The notes under the pieces were generated by a model. That model had not been told where the DNA came from and ran no database searches. It was given only the letters and a program-made list of their open reading frames with translations. Positions 63,650 through 64,000 of a DNA stretch of 64,000 nucleotides are shown here, piece by piece. How positions within the stretch are numbered: the stretch's first letter is position 1; the number at the start of each line of letters is the position of its first letter. The translations under genes were made by a program, and so were the position numbers. Where the stretch lies: contig NC_065530.1 of assembly GCF_020184175.1 (NCBI RefSeq), positions 43,005,260 through 43,069,259 of the forward strand, given 5' to 3'. Origin of the DNA: Aphis gossypii (lineage: Eukaryota; Arthropoda; Insecta; Hemiptera; Aphididae).

Positions 63650-64000
63650 CGGTAATTCAAAATAACATTCTAAATTAAATTAAACTTATATTTTATATTT
63701 TTGTTTACTATTATTTTTTTGTCTAACAAATGATTAATTTAATTTGAATATGTATTATAAATCAAAATATTAGGTATTACATAACTATGTCTTCATATTA
63801 ATATAATACTTTTAATTTATAAGACTATAAGAGAATAGTTTGTACATTTTTATTATTTATAATAAATGCTGGAAAATCAAGGTTACTCAACTCTCTTAAA
63901 GTCCTATTATACTTAATATCACATACAACTATAAAAATACATTAAAATTTATATTTAATGGACCAATTATGATTTATGAGTCACGAAATCATGATCAAAA
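63650..64000. other. AT-rich non-coding end of window
   Basis: No gene or repeat border seen. Confidence 0.4.

Noticed and set aside
1..64000. tRNA, rRNA or other structured RNA genes
   Set aside because: No cloverleaf with A and B box motifs or rRNA segment was recognised by eye; a covariance-model scan would be needed to exclude them.

Overview
The window looks like 64 kb of nuclear DNA from a sap-sucking insect, most likely an aphid. The evidence is strong A+T richness, dense TAGGTACCTA-type words, short and long introns with GT/AG ends, an insect-type 7-transmembrane odorant receptor, and many short hAT-like non-autonomous transposons. The order is inferred from general character; no species-specific marker is visible. 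There is no bacterial, CRISPR or operon structure.

Layout. Positions 1-16,700 have no supportable protein-coding gene. They are AT-rich DNA broken by two GC/CpG-rich islands (about 4,240-5,250 and 12,780-13,440) that could be promoters or untranslated first exons, possibly of the gene that follows. Positions 16,729-29,540 (+) hold 20 exons that join in frame into one about 1,750-residue SMRTER/NCoR nuclear-receptor co-repressor, with a BTB zinc-finger gene nested antisense in one of its introns (23,558-24,319). Positions 29,541-37,650 are 3' UTR and transposon debris: a MULE transposase relic, a non-LTR reverse transcriptase relic, hAT MITEs and a cluster of small palindromes.

Positions 37,690-49,840 are a compact housekeeping block: BiP/GRP78 (-), pyruvate dehydrogenase E1 beta (+), a protein with two DUF4485-like repeats (-), proteasome subunit alpha-6 (-) and RNA polymerase III subunit RPC6 (+). 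Two pairs are divergent with short shared upstream regions (BiP/PDHB and PSMA6/POLR3F). The BiP promoter carries an exact ERSE-II element, as expected for an ER-stress gene.

Positions 49,840-54,000 hold a third GC-rich island and hAT MITEs. Positions 54,039-58,564 (-) hold a complete seven-exon odorant receptor gene reconstructed here, most of whose exons are too short to show as long ORFs. The last 5.4 kb is repeats, a long inverted-repeat (foldback) element and a cluster of GATCTAA-type words.

Exon joins were made by hand from splice signals and checked for phase: every join in the five spliced genes keeps the frame. I did not find a clearly new biological system. The most unusual items are the palindrome cluster at 33.06-33.17 kb, the analogous repeated-word cluster at 63.5 kb, the internally duplicated DUF4485 protein, and the GC islands with no assigned transcript.
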